Positions 19,177 to 27,753 of a DNA stretch of 64,000 nucleotides are shown in pieces. This DNA comes from Prevotella sp. (GTDB lineage Bacteria; Bacteroidota; Bacteroidia; Bacteroidales; Bacteroidaceae), in NCBI GenBank assembly GCA_017469955.1, contig JAFUFJ010000016.1:1-64000 (forward strand), given 5' to 3'. Positions within the stretch are counted from its first letter, which is position 1; each line of letters begins with the position of its first letter. The position numbers and the translations under genes are program-made. Under the pieces are notes generated by a model that searched no databases, was not told the origin of the DNA, and saw nothing but the letters and a program-made list of their open reading frames with translations.

Positions 19177-20055
19177 ATGTTGAAAAGTCACACCACTTCA
19201 TGGGCCTTTGCAGCCCTGCTCTTGCTCTTGTCGGCCACAGGGTGTCGTCAGAACAAGGGCGACTCGCAGTCGCTTCTGTCGGTCGTCAGCCCGGAAACGG
19301 GCTCGCTTGCCGTCGCCGCTTCCGGCACTTCTTCGTCAGAAACGTCAGGAAAACCGTCAGACGGCATTGTCGAATATGAGTTGCCTGCACCATTAAAAGA
19401 CCGTCCGGAGCTGATACTTCACCGCACGGGATACACCGTTTCCTACAACAGTAAGACAAAGAACCCGAACTGGGTGGCATGGCATCTGACGAAAAACCGT
19501 ATCTATGGCAGTGCAAAACGCGCGGAAGAAGCCTTCCAGGAAGACGCCTCAGTGCCCTCGCCAAGGGCTGCATTGACCGACTATTACAATACGGGTTTCG
19601 ACCGCGGTCACATGTGTCCTGCAGCTGACAACAAGTGGAACGCAACGGCAATGGCCGAGTCTTTCCTCCTGACCAACGTCTGTCCTCAGCATCACGGATT
19701 GAACAAATACGAGTGGAACGACGTCGAAATACGCTGCCGTCTGTGGGCAAAGACCTACGGAGCCGTCGACATTGTGTGCGGCCCTATTTACAAATCAGAT
19801 CCGCCTAAGCGCACTCTCGGGCGCAACAAGGTGTGGGTTCCCGACGCCTTTTTCAAGGTAGTACTCTGTCGTAAGGGCACTCCCAAGGCCATAGGCTTCG
19901 TCTATGACAACGTTGGAAAGAAGATGTCCATGGCTGAACACGTCTATACGGTCGACGAAATCGAGGCCATGACAGGCATTGACTTTTTCCCTGCTCTGGA
20001 CGACAAGGTCGAGAAACTCGTCGAATCCGAGGCCCGTCTGTCCGACTGGGAGTAG
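19177..20055 (+). CDS. DNA/RNA non-specific endonuclease, lipoprotein
   Basis: This 292-residue protein has a lipoprotein signal (LLLLLSATGCRQN) and a low-complexity Ser/Thr linker. It then has the NUC1/EndoG-type nuclease domain, with the catalytic motif D142-R-G-H145 (GFDRGHMCPAADNKWN), the metal-binding Asn segment (LTNVCPQHHGLNKYEWNDVE) and VCGPIYK. Such enzymes cut single- and double-stranded nucleic acid and would act at the cell surface or in the periplasm. It starts 6 bp after the FetB-like gene. The stop codon lies inside the register of the following 22-bp-phased array. Confidence 0.88.
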   Translation: MLKSHTTSWAFAALLLLLSATGCRQNKGDSQSLLSVVSPETGSLAVAASGTSSSETSGKPSDGIVEYELPAPLKDRPELILHRTGYTVSYNSKTKNPNWVAWHLTKNRIYGSAKRAEEAFQEDASVPSPRAALTDYYNTGFDRGHMCPAADNKWNATAMAESFLLTNVCPQHHGLNKYEWNDVEIRCRLWAKTYGAVDIVCGPIYKSDPPKRTLGRNKVWVPDAFFKVVLCRKGTPKAIGFVYDNVGKKMSMAEHVYTVDEIEAMTGIDFFPALDDKVEKLVESEARLSDWE

Positions 20056-20303
20056 CCTTCCGTCGCCATTCTCCCGTCCTTCGTCGGGAGAGTTCCCGTT
20101 CTTTATCAGAGAAGTTTCCCTCCTTTATCAGGAAAGTACCCGTCGTTTATCAGGACGGTTTCCCTCCTTCACCCCGAGAAAGCTAAGGTTTCAGGGTGAG
20201 AAGTCATAGACTTGTCAGCGAGAAAGCTATCCTTTCTCACCCAGAACCCATAGACTTCTCGACCAGAAAGGATAGCTTTCTCAGCAAGAAGTCCTGACGT
20301 TCA
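20056..20303. repeat. 22-bp-phased array with 107-bp five-module element (copy B2, core 20176-20282)
   Basis: The core modules are AAAGC-TAA-GGTTT, AAGTC-ATA-GACTT, AAAGC-TAT-CCTTT, AACCC-ATA-GACTT, AAAGG-ATA-GCTTT. A sixth module, AAGTC-CTG-ACGTT, follows in register at 20289. Upstream the right half-site keeps its 22-bp register six times in a row back to the stop codon: TCCTT 20165, TCGTT 20143, TCCTT 20121, TTCTT 20099, TCCTT 20077, GCCTT 20055. The word TTTATCAG recurs at 20103, 20125 and 20147, exactly 22 bp apart. The 30-base arms of the core pair at 24 of 30 positions around a 47-base interior. Confidence 0.85.
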
Positions 20304-20370
20304 CCCTGGCAAGGTTCTTAAATATTCTTAATCTTCGGCCGGCAAAAGTCGTTGTTAGCAGGAAAAACAC

Positions 20371-20378
20371 TACCTTTG
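20371..20378 (+). promoter_or_regulatory. Promoter -7 box for the Nif3-like gene
   Basis: TACCTTTG matches the Bacteroidetes -7 element and lies 28 bp before the GTG start at 20406. No well-spaced TTTG -33 box is seen. Confidence 0.5.
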
Positions 20379-20405
20379 CACCCAAGAAACAAAGCTTGCT
20401 GAAGC

Positions 20406-21194
20406 GTGAACATAAGTAAAGTGGTTGCTGCCCTTGAACGATTTGCGCCTCTGCCCTTGCAGGAAAGCTTCGACAATGCCGGCCTGCAAATCGGACTAAC
20501 AGAGGCGGAAGTATCAGGGGCATTATTGTGTTTAGACGTCACCGAAGACGTGGTCGACGAGGCCTTGCGCCGTCGTTGCAACCTCATCGTGGCCCATCAT
20601 CCCCTCATTTTCCACAAGCTGGCCCATGTAACAGGGGCAAACTATGTGGAGCGGGCCGTCGCGAAAGCTATCAAAAATGACATTGCTATCGTAGCCATGC
20701 ACACCAACATGGACAATGCCCACGGCGGAGTGAACTTCAAAATTGCCGAGAAAATGGGCCTGAAGCATGTCAGACTGATGGGCGCTCCGCGCGTGGTCGA
20801 CGACGTAGAAGGAGCATCAGGCGTGACAGGTGAGTTCGAGAAACCTCTCGACTCACGCCAGTTTATCCTCATGCTGAAGGAGACCTTCGGCGTGGACCAG
20901 GTGCAGGCCAACGAGCTGCTTGACCGTCAAGTCAGGCGAGTCGCCATCTGCGGAGGCGCAGGTTCGTTCCTGCTTGACGACGCCATCCGGGCTGAAGCCG
21001 ATGCCTTCGTGACGGGAGAAATGCACTATCACGAGTTCTTCGGCCACGAACAGCAGATACAAATAGCCGTCATCGGCCACTATCAGAGCGAGCAGTTCAC
21101 GGCAGAACTCTTCCGCGACATCATCGAAAGAGAATGCCCCGGCGTGCGCTGTTGTATCGCTGAAACACATACAAATCCGATCATATACATATAA
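20406..21194 (+). CDS. Nif3-like dinuclear metal centre protein (short form)
   Basis: This 262-residue protein begins with a GTG start and follows the Nif3/DUF34 family (ISKVVAALERFAPLPLQESF, NAGLQIG, VAHHPLIFH, MHTNMDN, GAGSFLLDDA, TGEMHYHE, GHYQSEQF). Conserved His and Glu residues for the two metals are present. The family has a hexameric toroid structure and unsettled function; some members are annotated as GTP cyclohydrolase I type 2. It is the short form lacking the inserted domain of about 100 residues found in longer homologues. The zinc-ribbon gene follows 89 bp later, a pairing common in Bacteroidetes. Confidence 0.9.
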   Translation: MNISKVVAALERFAPLPLQESFDNAGLQIGLTEAEVSGALLCLDVTEDVVDEALRRRCNLIVAHHPLIFHKLAHVTGANYVERAVAKAIKNDIAIVAMHTNMDNAHGGVNFKIAEKMGLKHVRLMGAPRVVDDVEGASGVTGEFEKPLDSRQFILMLKETFGVDQVQANELLDRQVRRVAICGGAGSFLLDDAIRAEADAFVTGEMHYHEFFGHEQQIQIAVIGHYQSEQFTAELFRDIIERECPGVRCCIAETHTNPIIYI

Positions 21195-21283
21195 AGAAAT
21201 AACCATCAGGGCCTGCCACGTCTCCCCACTAACCGGCAGGCACGCCCTTCCTCGGGAAGGGTCGCGGGAGAACATCCGCTACT

Positions 21284-22144
21284 ATGGCAAAGAAAGACCC
21301 AACAGACCTCTCGGTAGAGGAGAAGCTGAAAGCCCTTTATCAGCTGCAAACCACCCTTTCGGGCATCGATGAGAAGCGTGCCCTGAGAGGCGAACTGCCC
21401 CTTGAAGTGCAAGATCTCGAAGACGAGATTGCCGGACTGACCACCCGTGTGGAGAAGATTCAGAACGAAATTGCCGAATTCCAGTCAGCCATCACGATGA
21501 AAAAAGGCGAGATCGCCACGGCAGAAGCCAGCGTCAACCGCTACAAGCAGCAGCTCGACGAGGTGAAGAACAACCGCGAGTATGACACACTGACCAAGGA
21601 AATCGAATATCAGACACTCGAAATTGAGCTTTGCAACAAAAAAATCCGCGAGGCACAGGTAAGGATTGATGAGCGCAATCAGGACCTTCAACAGGCACAT
21701 TCACTGATAATTGAGCGTCGCGAAGACCTCGAATCAAAGCGTGGTGAATTGGAAGAAATCATGCAGGAGACTCGTGAAGAAGAGGATAAACTCAAAGCAA
21801 AGGCGAAGGAATTCGAACTAAAGATAGAGCCACGTCTCTTGTCAAGTTTCAAGAGAATCCGCAAGAATGCGCGCAACGGACTGGGCATAGTCTACGTACA
21901 ACGCGATGCCTGTGGGGGTTGTTTCAACAAGATTCCGCCCCAGAGACAGCTCGATATCAAGATGCACAAGAAGATTATCGTATGCGAATATTGCGGACGT
22001 ATCATGGTCGATCCTGAGCTGGCTGGCGTGAAAGTCGACGGTGTAACGGCTGAAGAGAAGCCGAAGCGCAAGCGTACGGTGCGCAAAACCACCAAGAAAA
22101 CGGCTGATGTCGAGACTGTAGAGACACCTGAAGCCGAGGCATAA
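21284..22144 (+). CDS. C4-type zinc-ribbon coiled-coil protein
   Basis: This 286-residue protein has a long N-terminal coiled coil (about 10-185, rich in Glu/Lys/Gln heptads) followed by a zinc ribbon with C210-G-G-C213 and C234-E-Y-C237. The tail is Lys/Thr-rich and charged (KPKRKRTVRKTTKKT). This is the CdsZ-like/YbgI-neighbour family, presumed to bind nucleic acid or act with the Nif3-like protein encoded just upstream. Function is not settled. A strong terminator follows at 22180. Confidence 0.88.
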   Translation: MAKKDPTDLSVEEKLKALYQLQTTLSGIDEKRALRGELPLEVQDLEDEIAGLTTRVEKIQNEIAEFQSAITMKKGEIATAEASVNRYKQQLDEVKNNREYDTLTKEIEYQTLEIELCNKKIREAQVRIDERNQDLQQAHSLIIERREDLESKRGELEEIMQETREEEDKLKAKAKEFELKIEPRLLSSFKRIRKNARNGLGIVYVQRDACGGCFNKIPPQRQLDIKMHKKIIVCEYCGRIMVDPELAGVKVDGVTAEEKPKRKRTVRKTTKKTADVETVETPEAEA

Positions 22145-22179
22145 AGAGTGTGTTCTCCTGCTGAAGGAGTGAAATAATG

Positions 22180-22213
22180 AGCCCTGCAAGCGACGATGCT
22201 CGCTTGCAGGGCT
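22180..22213 (+). terminator. Intrinsic terminator after the zinc-ribbon gene
   Basis: A perfect 14-bp stem (AGCCCTGCAAGCGA paired with TCGCTTGCAGGGCT) with a 6-base loop is followed by TTCTTTTTTG. It could also slow leftward transcription from 22256. Confidence 0.9.
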
Positions 22214-22255
22214 TTCTTTTTTGCGGGTGTCTGGGGTCGTATGCCGGGCGGAGTC

Positions 22256-23320
22256 CTACTCGTAGTGGCGCAGGCGCACCTCGATGCTGTCGTTCTTTAG
22301 CTGTGAAGGAACTTCAGAAACGTTGGTCTGGCCGTAGTGATAGGGGAAGAGCACGCGCGGTTTCACCATGCGTGCTGCCCGTAGAAGCTGGTCGGGGGTC
22401 ATCGTGTAGGGCTGGTTGCAGGGCAGGAAGGCGATGTCAATGTCCTGGATTTCGGCCATCTCCGGGATGTCTTCGGTGTCGCCTGCGATGTAGATGCGCA
22501 GCCCGTCAAGGCTGACGACGAAGCCGTTGTCGCGCCCTTTGGGATGGAATTGCAGGTGGTCGGGCGTGGTGTTATAGGCTGGAACGGCCTCGATGCTGAT
22601 GTCTTCGGAAAGGTCTAAGCGGTCGCCGTTGGCCATTACTGTGCCACGTTCCAGCCGGTCGGCGCATCGTTGGTTGGTGATGATGCGGGTGTTGCCGGCC
22701 GAAAGCAGGGCGATAGTCTCTGGGCTGAAGTGGTCGGGGTGCTCGTGTGTGACGAAGATAAAGTCGGCCTTGGGCAGCGAAGCATAGTCTGTCGTCCGGT
22801 TTCCGAGCTGCCCTACGGGGTCGATCTCTATCTCTTTTCCGTCGTAGACCATGCGGATGCTGGCGTGCATGAGGGCATACAGCTGCACCGTCTTTCCGCT
22901 TTTTGTGGTGAAGAGGTCGCGCTCGTGGGTGTCGGTGGTCACGGGTTTGCCCTTGCTTTGCCAGGCAAGAATGCCACCTTTGAGGTTGATGACCTCAAAA
23001 CCGTTGGCAGTCAAGATGTTGGCAGCTTTGACTGACCGCTTGCCGCTACGGCAATAGACGGCTACAGGTCGTTGCTTGTCGAGCTGCTTCAGTACCGTTT
23101 CAAGGAACGTTTCTTTGTTGATATCGATGTTCTGGGCACCGGCAATGTGGCTTTCGGCATACTCTTCTGCCGTGCGGACGTCAAGCAACTGGACGTCAGA
23201 AGCCGTCTCGGCAAGGCGGAAAAACTCCTCTACGTCGGCGTCTTTGAAGGACTGTTGGCTGCATGCAGAGTTGACATTCAGCCCTAACAGGGTCACTAAG
23301 AAGGTCATCAGTTTTTTCAT
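22256..23320 (-). CDS. Rhodanese plus metallo-beta-lactamase-fold fusion, exported
   Basis: This 354-residue protein begins MKKLMTFLVTLLGLNVNSAC, a signal peptide that may be lipidated at C20. Residues about 25-125 are a rhodanese domain (LLDVRTAEEYAESHIAGA) with active cysteine C90 in VYCRSGKRS. Residues about 140-354 are an MBL-fold hydrolase of the UPF0173/YtnP-like type, with H192-E-H194-P-D196-H197 and IAGDTED. Rhodanese-MBL fusions usually carry sulfur chemistry, but here the rhodanese is N-terminal and the MBL half is not of the persulfide dioxygenase type. The start is set at 23320, just after the promoter at 23339-23370. A longer frame upstream lacks support. Confidence 0.82.
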   Translation of the reverse strand: MKKLMTFLVTLLGLNVNSACSQQSFKDADVEEFFRLAETASDVQLLDVRTAEEYAESHIAGAQNIDINKETFLETVLKQLDKQRPVAVYCRSGKRSVKAANILTANGFEVINLKGGILAWQSKGKPVTTDTHERDLFTTKSGKTVQLYALMHASIRMVYDGKEIEIDPVGQLGNRTTDYASLPKADFIFVTHEHPDHFSPETIALLSAGNTRIITNQRCADRLERGTVMANGDRLDLSEDISIEAVPAYNTTPDHLQFHPKGRDNGFVVSLDGLRIYIAGDTEDIPEMAEIQDIDIAFLPCNQPYTMTPDQLLRAARMVKPRVLFPYHYGQTNVSEVPSQLKNDSIEVRLRHYE

Positions 23321-23338
23321 TGTGCTTGTTTTTTCCGG

Positions 23339-23370
23339 CAAAGATACAATATAGATGTGAATGAAGCAAA
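23339..23370 (-). promoter_or_regulatory. Bacteroidetes promoter of the rhodanese-MBL gene
   Basis: Reading leftward: TTTG at 23370-23367, a 20-bp spacer and TATCTTTG at 23346-23339. The start codon at 23320 follows after 18 bp. Confidence 0.7.
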
Positions 23371-23481
23371 TAATTCCGGCCTTTTTTCTGCTGCAGCAGT
23401 GGCTGTTATGCGCAGGGAATGGGGAAGGGAAAACCGTGTGCGGACTGTCAAATTTTCTGCCGTTTTTTAACATTTCACGGC

Positions 23482-23723
23482 ATGAAGAATGAGGAGAAAA
23501 CAGGGGAAATCTGGCCATTCCGGAGGAGATTACGAACAGTTGATGCCGTGGTTCCTCAGCCTTCGCGCCGAGAATGCTATCCTTTCTCGCTCACAAGGCA
23601 AAGACTTCAGCGGCTGAACCCTTTGGCTTCTCGGCGAGAACCCTTAGCTTTCGTCTTGAGAAAGGGCAGCTTTCTCGGCGACAGCGCATGAAGATTTGGG
23701 AATGAAGAAGCGGGAATGCCCGT
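23482..23723. repeat. 22-bp-phased array with 107-bp five-module element (copy B3, core 23570-23676)
   Basis: The core has modules AATGC-TAT-CCTTT, AAGGC-AAA-GACTT, AACCC-TTT-GGCTT, AACCC-TTA-GCTTT, AAAGG-GCA-GCTTT at 22-bp steps. The outer 19 bases pair at 16 positions. Degenerate modules continue upstream in register (GCCTT 23559, CAGTT 23537, CCATT 23515) and downstream (AGCGC-ATG-AAGAT from 23683). The surrounding gap 23371-23872 otherwise shows no gene. Confidence 0.75.
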
Positions 23724-23872
23724 CTTTGTTGTAACATATCGCTGGTAATCAGTGTGTTAATAATAAGCAGAGGCAGACCCTCCATTTCCGGCAAAAAGCA
23801 TGCCTTGCCGGTTGGGTGACGGCATTTCTACAGCGTTTTGTCCTGCTTTTTCCGAAGTTTTTAACAATTAAA

Positions 23873-23904
23873 ATCCGCTGAGAGACCAATGTCTCTCAGC
23901 GGAT
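23873..23904 (-). terminator. Intrinsic terminator of the TerB-DnaJ gene
   Basis: A perfect 14-bp stem (ATCCGCTGAGAGAC with GTCTCTCAGCGGAT) has a 4-base loop. On the minus strand it is followed by TTTTAATTG. It lies 22 bp past the stop codon. Confidence 0.9.
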
Positions 23905-23926
23905 GGCAGTCGTTTTAGGCCGTAGT

Positions 23927-24754
23927 CTACAGCCCTCGTGCCTTGTAGATGCGCTCTTTGGCGTCGTTGATTTCCTGGAATTTCTTCTCAGCTGCTTGCC
24001 GAACATCCTCGCCAAGGGCAGCCACCCGGTCGGGATGGTGCTGCAAAGCCATCTTCCGATAGGCTGCTTTCACCTCGTCGTTGGTAGCATCGGGCGAGAC
24101 CCCCAGCACCTTATAGGCCGACTCCAGGTCGGTTGCTCCCGATCGAAGGTTCAGCATCGACTCGACGTCCTGCCCGCTGATGCCGAGATAGGAGGCCAAT
24201 TCCCTGATGGCAGCCACCTCTTCCTGGGCTACTTGCCCGTCGGCCTGGGCGATGATGACAAGGAAATTGAGCAGCTGAAGGCGTTGAGAATAGTCCATGT
24301 TGGCAGCTATCTGCCGGCAAGACTGCATGATCGTGGTCCTGAAGGCAGCCGTCCCCATCTGCTTTTGCTGCTCAAAGAGGCGCAGCAGAATCTGCTCTCC
24401 CTGCTGCTTGGCAGCCTCTCCAAAGTTTTGACGCAGAAACTCGCGCACGACTTCCATCTCCGAATGCATGATTTTTCCGTCGGCTCTTATCACATAAGAA
24501 GCGAGGGCAAGCATCGAGAAAAGGAACGAGTTACGCTGGCCTTCCTGATATCGCTGCTCGTCATACGCATAGTTGTTGCGATGCGTACCATAGCTGTTGT
24601 TGTCGTATTCGCGGTTGTTGAAGTCAGCCTCAATGGCCGAACTCTCGTTGATGAGCTGGTCAAAAAGCCATCCTAAGGCAAATCCGGCGAGCGCTCCGAT
24701 GGGTCCTCCGTTGATGAACCCAAGGAATCCGCCGATCCATTTAGCACTTGACAT
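23927..24754 (-). CDS. DjlA-like TerB/DnaJ co-chaperone
   Basis: This 275-residue protein has a glycine-rich hydrophobic N-terminus (WIGGFLGFINGGPIGALAGF) that may insert in the membrane. It then has a TerB-like helical domain (about 75-195, with two acidic ADGKI/ADGQV motifs) and a C-terminal J domain (about 210-275) with the HPD motif in MALQHHPDRV. J domains stimulate the ATPase of DnaK. The DjlA layout suggests a membrane-associated co-chaperone. The gene stands alone, with its own terminator at 23873. Confidence 0.88.
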   Translation of the reverse strand: MSSAKWIGGFLGFINGGPIGALAGFALGWLFDQLINESSAIEADFNNREYDNNSYGTHRNNYAYDEQRYQEGQRNSFLFSMLALASYVIRADGKIMHSEMEVVREFLRQNFGEAAKQQGEQILLRLFEQQKQMGTAAFRTTIMQSCRQIAANMDYSQRLQLLNFLVIIAQADGQVAQEEVAAIRELASYLGISGQDVESMLNLRSGATDLESAYKVLGVSPDATNDEVKAAYRKMALQHHPDRVAALGEDVRQAAEKKFQEINDAKERIYKARGL

Positions 24755-24821
24755 ATCTTGATGGGTTAAGAAAATCTTTCTGAAGGCAACCTCTGGCGCC
24801 GAGACTCTCTGTCGTAAAAAG

Positions 24822-24859
24822 GGCTGACAGCCATCCTTTCAGGGGATGATCTGCCAGCC
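24822..24859 (-). terminator. Intrinsic terminator of the glutaminase-family gene
   Basis: On the minus strand GGCTG.CAG..CATCC pairs with GGATG.CTG.CAGCC around a 7-base loop and is followed by CTTTTTACG. It lies 18 bp past the stop codon at 24877. Confidence 0.85.
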
Positions 24860-24876
24860 TCTATGGTCAGATTGGG

Positions 24877-27597
24877 TTATTTAATGACAATCTTCTTGGT
24901 GCTTCCGTCCGAATATTTCACGATATTCAGCCCCTTCTGGGCCGACGAAACACGCTGGCCATTGGCATTGTAGCGGGCCACTTCAGTAGCGTTGGCCGAC
25001 TTGTCTACAACGTTTGCTACGCCGGTAGAATGTGGCACGTCGGGATCGAAGTTGTCCATGAACACCTTCATCCAGTGTCCGCCAACGACCGAACGGGCAC
25101 GGAAGCCCTGCATGTTGGCATTGTTGGTCCAGTACCAGTCGCTCATTGGTACGCGTGATTTGGTCTCATTGGCGTACTTGTAGACGCGGTCTGCGAAGAG
25201 CTGGAAGCCCGATTTACTCGAACTCATGGCAGCAGTCCACATGATCCAGTCGCTCTTGCTGTATGCCGAACGGCTGTCAAGTGGCAGGCCATAGGTGTTC
25301 TGCTTCGTGCGATAGTAGGTCATTTCGGTCGAGATGGCATTGTTCGGCATGATGTTGATGCGCCAAAGCTTGTCCCAAACCATGTTGTATTTCTGGCTCC
25401 AGGTGTTGTCATTACCGTCGAGAGTCAGGTTGTAGTGCTTGCCGTCGCTGGCCCTTGCGTCGGATTCCCACTGCGTAATCATGGCTTTTGCCTTGTCCAT
25501 GTACTTGTTGTAGTTGTCCATGTCGCCCTTGATCTTGCACATTAATGCATAGCCTGCCACGCCGTAAATGGCCTTCAAAGACAAGTTGGCATTGTGAGCA
25601 AGGTGGCCTGCAAAGTCGTCAGTGCATAGCTGATTCTCCGGGTCTTGGCCGTTTTCAGCCAGATAGTCGGTCCAAGTCGTGATGGTATCCCAGAACCTGT
25701 CGGCATAGTTGGTGTTGCCGTCAAGCATGGAGATGGTGGCAACGAGCGTGACAATGTTGCCCGATTCCTCCAATGGCATGTTGCCTTCAAATCCGCCACT
25801 GGCGTTCGGGAAGCGGATAGAGTAGTGCTGATTGTCGGCGATGGGATAGTGTCCAAGGTCGTGAGCGGCAAAGTTGAAGCCCCAACGGTCGCTCTGACAG
25901 TACTTGAAGATGCTCGTTATCATGGCTTTTTGCAGCTCATGGTTGTACATCAGGAAGATGGGTGACTCCGGGTATGTGAGGTCAACAGTGTTGATAAAGC
26001 CACCTGAGTCGTTCTCACGGGAGAAGAACAAGGTGTCGCCATCTTCGTCTTGAAAGAGTTTATGGGCAGCAATGCAGTGGCGATAGCATCCGGAAAGCAG
26101 CTCGGCATACTTCGTGTTACCGGCTTTTTCGCCGTCGTCGTAGATGCGTTTGTCAAGCTCTTTGCAGCGTGTCATGATCTCATCATAGCGTTCATTGAGC
26201 TCTGTGAATGCCTTGTAGATGTTCTTCTTGTTGCGGGCCCAGAAGCCTTTATACTTCTTTCCCATAAACTGTATGTCGTTCACCTCGTCGTATCCGATCA
26301 TCATGAAGCTGGATGTTGCCGATACTTTGCCGAAGTTGTGCATGTAAGCCAGGGTCGGATATTGGCTTCCTTTTGTGGCGCGATGGGTAGACTTGGACTT
26401 CGGCAATGCGCCTTCGTCGGCAAAATACTGTTCGGTGCCGTTGGTTTCACAGAGGCTTACCTCACCGTTGAAGCTGGGCAGGTAGAGATATCCCCAGTCG
26501 ATGGGTTCCCAACTTCCTGTTTCATGGAATCCCTGGCTGGTGTTACCGGTGCTGAGATAGTTGATGCCGCTTGACTTTGTATTCTTTGAAGTCACGCCGG
26601 CGTTGGTGTTGTAGACGGTGATTTCGGGCGATGCGGCAAAGTATATCTGCACGTCATGCTCCTGGTTGTCGGTGGCTCTGACCTGATAGGAGATGTAGTT
26701 GATGGGTGTTGAAAGCAGTTCGAGGTCGTCGATGAGCATGGGAGCGGTGAACACTAAGTCCAGTTCTACTGGTCCGCATGCCATGGTATAGTAAGTGTTC
26801 GTGGCCAGAACGTTGATGTCTTTCTGCGTAGCCACCTTGATTCCTTCGGCAGGAGTGATGATATTCTCATAGATGCCGAAGTCGAGAAGTGCTCCGCCTG
26901 TGGTGTTGTGGCAGTGTGCAGCGATGGTGTTGTCGCCCTCGTGCAGGTAGCCTTTCATGGCGCTTGTGAGCTGAAGGGTGACGCCTTGGTTCCATGTTTC
27001 GCCGGTAGAGACGATGCGATGACCGTTGAGATAGAGCTCAAACACGTCGTCATGTGAATACATGGCGTAGAGGTCTTTTTCGAGATCAGCTGCAGAAAGG
27101 GCAAGATGGCGGCGCACATAGACGTCGGTATTCTCACCGCTCCATTCTGTTCTTACGTTCTTATATTCCTTGCCTGTTCCGATGGCTCCTTTGAGTGTTT
27201 CCCAGCTACTGTCGTCGAAGTCTTCGGCAGTCCATCCTGTTCCCGTCTGCTTGGTGCGGGTTCCCGGGGCTTCCCATGCGCTTTCGTCGGCCATCGGCAG
27301 CAGGGTGTTGCCGAGGATGTAGTTTCTCTGCGTGCCCATGAAGCGGTAGGTCTCGCCGTCAACGCGGAGCAGTCCGTCGATGGGTTTCTTGAGATCTCTC
27401 GAATACCAGTAGTTGGTCGGGCCGTCAGTCAGTTTGTCATACGACGACCATATTGAGAAATACGGGTCGTTGACGACAATGGGAACCGACGGAAGTCTGA
27501 GTTCAGTTGTCTTGTAAGGTTTGAAGTACTCGGCCTGTTGGGCATGAACGCCAAGCGCGCCCATGAGTACAATTGCGATTGTTAGTAATCGTTTCAT
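24877..27597 (-). CDS. Secreted glutaminase-family protein (DUF4965/DUF5127/DUF1793) with sorting signal
   Basis: This 906-residue protein has a signal peptide (MKRLLTIAIVLMGALGVHAQ). It follows the Bacteroidetes and fungal GtaA-type family: RLPSVPIVVNDPYFSIWSSYD near the start, an (alpha/alpha)6-type C-terminal half (CYRHCIAAHKLFQDEDGD, RWGFNFAAHDLGHYP, MPLEESGNIV, TDDFAGHLAHNANLS, WDKLWRIN). Between the first strand block and the rest, about residues 120-260, lies an inserted jelly-roll of galactose-binding type (WTAEDFDDSSWETLKGAIGT, YLNGHRIVSTGETWNQG). The end (RYNANGQRVS, GLNIVKYSDGSTKKIVIK) is a sorting signal. Annotated homologues are called glutaminase, but the substrate is unproven and a glycoside substrate is possible. 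The longer frame to 27666 is rejected because it would place the signal peptide internally. Confidence 0.82.
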   Translation of the reverse strand: MKRLLTIAIVLMGALGVHAQQAEYFKPYKTTELRLPSVPIVVNDPYFSIWSSYDKLTDGPTNYWYSRDLKKPIDGLLRVDGETYRFMGTQRNYILGNTLLPMADESAWEAPGTRTKQTGTGWTAEDFDDSSWETLKGAIGTGKEYKNVRTEWSGENTDVYVRRHLALSAADLEKDLYAMYSHDDVFELYLNGHRIVSTGETWNQGVTLQLTSAMKGYLHEGDNTIAAHCHNTTGGALLDFGIYENIITPAEGIKVATQKDINVLATNTYYTMACGPVELDLVFTAPMLIDDLELLSTPINYISYQVRATDNQEHDVQIYFAASPEITVYNTNAGVTSKNTKSSGINYLSTGNTSQGFHETGSWEPIDWGYLYLPSFNGEVSLCETNGTEQYFADEGALPKSKSTHRATKGSQYPTLAYMHNFGKVSATSSFMMIGYDEVNDIQFMGKKYKGFWARNKKNIYKAFTELNERYDEIMTRCKELDKRIYDDGEKAGNTKYAELLSGCYRHCIAAHKLFQDEDGDTLFFSRENDSGGFINTVDLTYPESPIFLMYNHELQKAMITSIFKYCQSDRWGFNFAAHDLGHYPIADNQHYSIRFPNASGGFEGNMPLEESGNIVTLVATISMLDGNTNYADRFWDTITTWTDYLAENGQDPENQLCTDDFAGHLAHNANLSLKAIYGVAGYALMCKIKGDMDNYNKYMDKAKAMITQWESDARASDGKHYNLTLDGNDNTWSQKYNMVWDKLWRINIMPNNAISTEMTYYRTKQNTYGLPLDSRSAYSKSDWIMWTAAMSSSKSGFQLFADRVYKYANETKSRVPMSDWYWTNNANMQGFRARSVVGGHWMKVFMDNFDPDVPHSTGVANVVDKSANATEVARYNANGQRVSSAQKGLNIVKYSDGSTKKIVIK

Positions 27598-27753
27598 GAT
27601 TCTTTTGTTGGTTTTGTGTAGCGATTTTCTGTTAATGTTGATTTTCAGGGTTACAAAGTTACTCATTTCTCGGCATTTTTAGTCATCCTTTTCGTTAAAA
27701 ATGTACATTCTGATGCTTTTTTGTTCGTTTTTACATGTATTTGTGTCATTTGG

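Noticed and set aside
20176..20282. Ordinary rho-independent terminators as the explanation of the 107-bp elements
   Set aside because: The elements lack a T-run, and conventional terminators with T-runs are found separately in several of the same gaps (23873, 27914, 58638, 62272).
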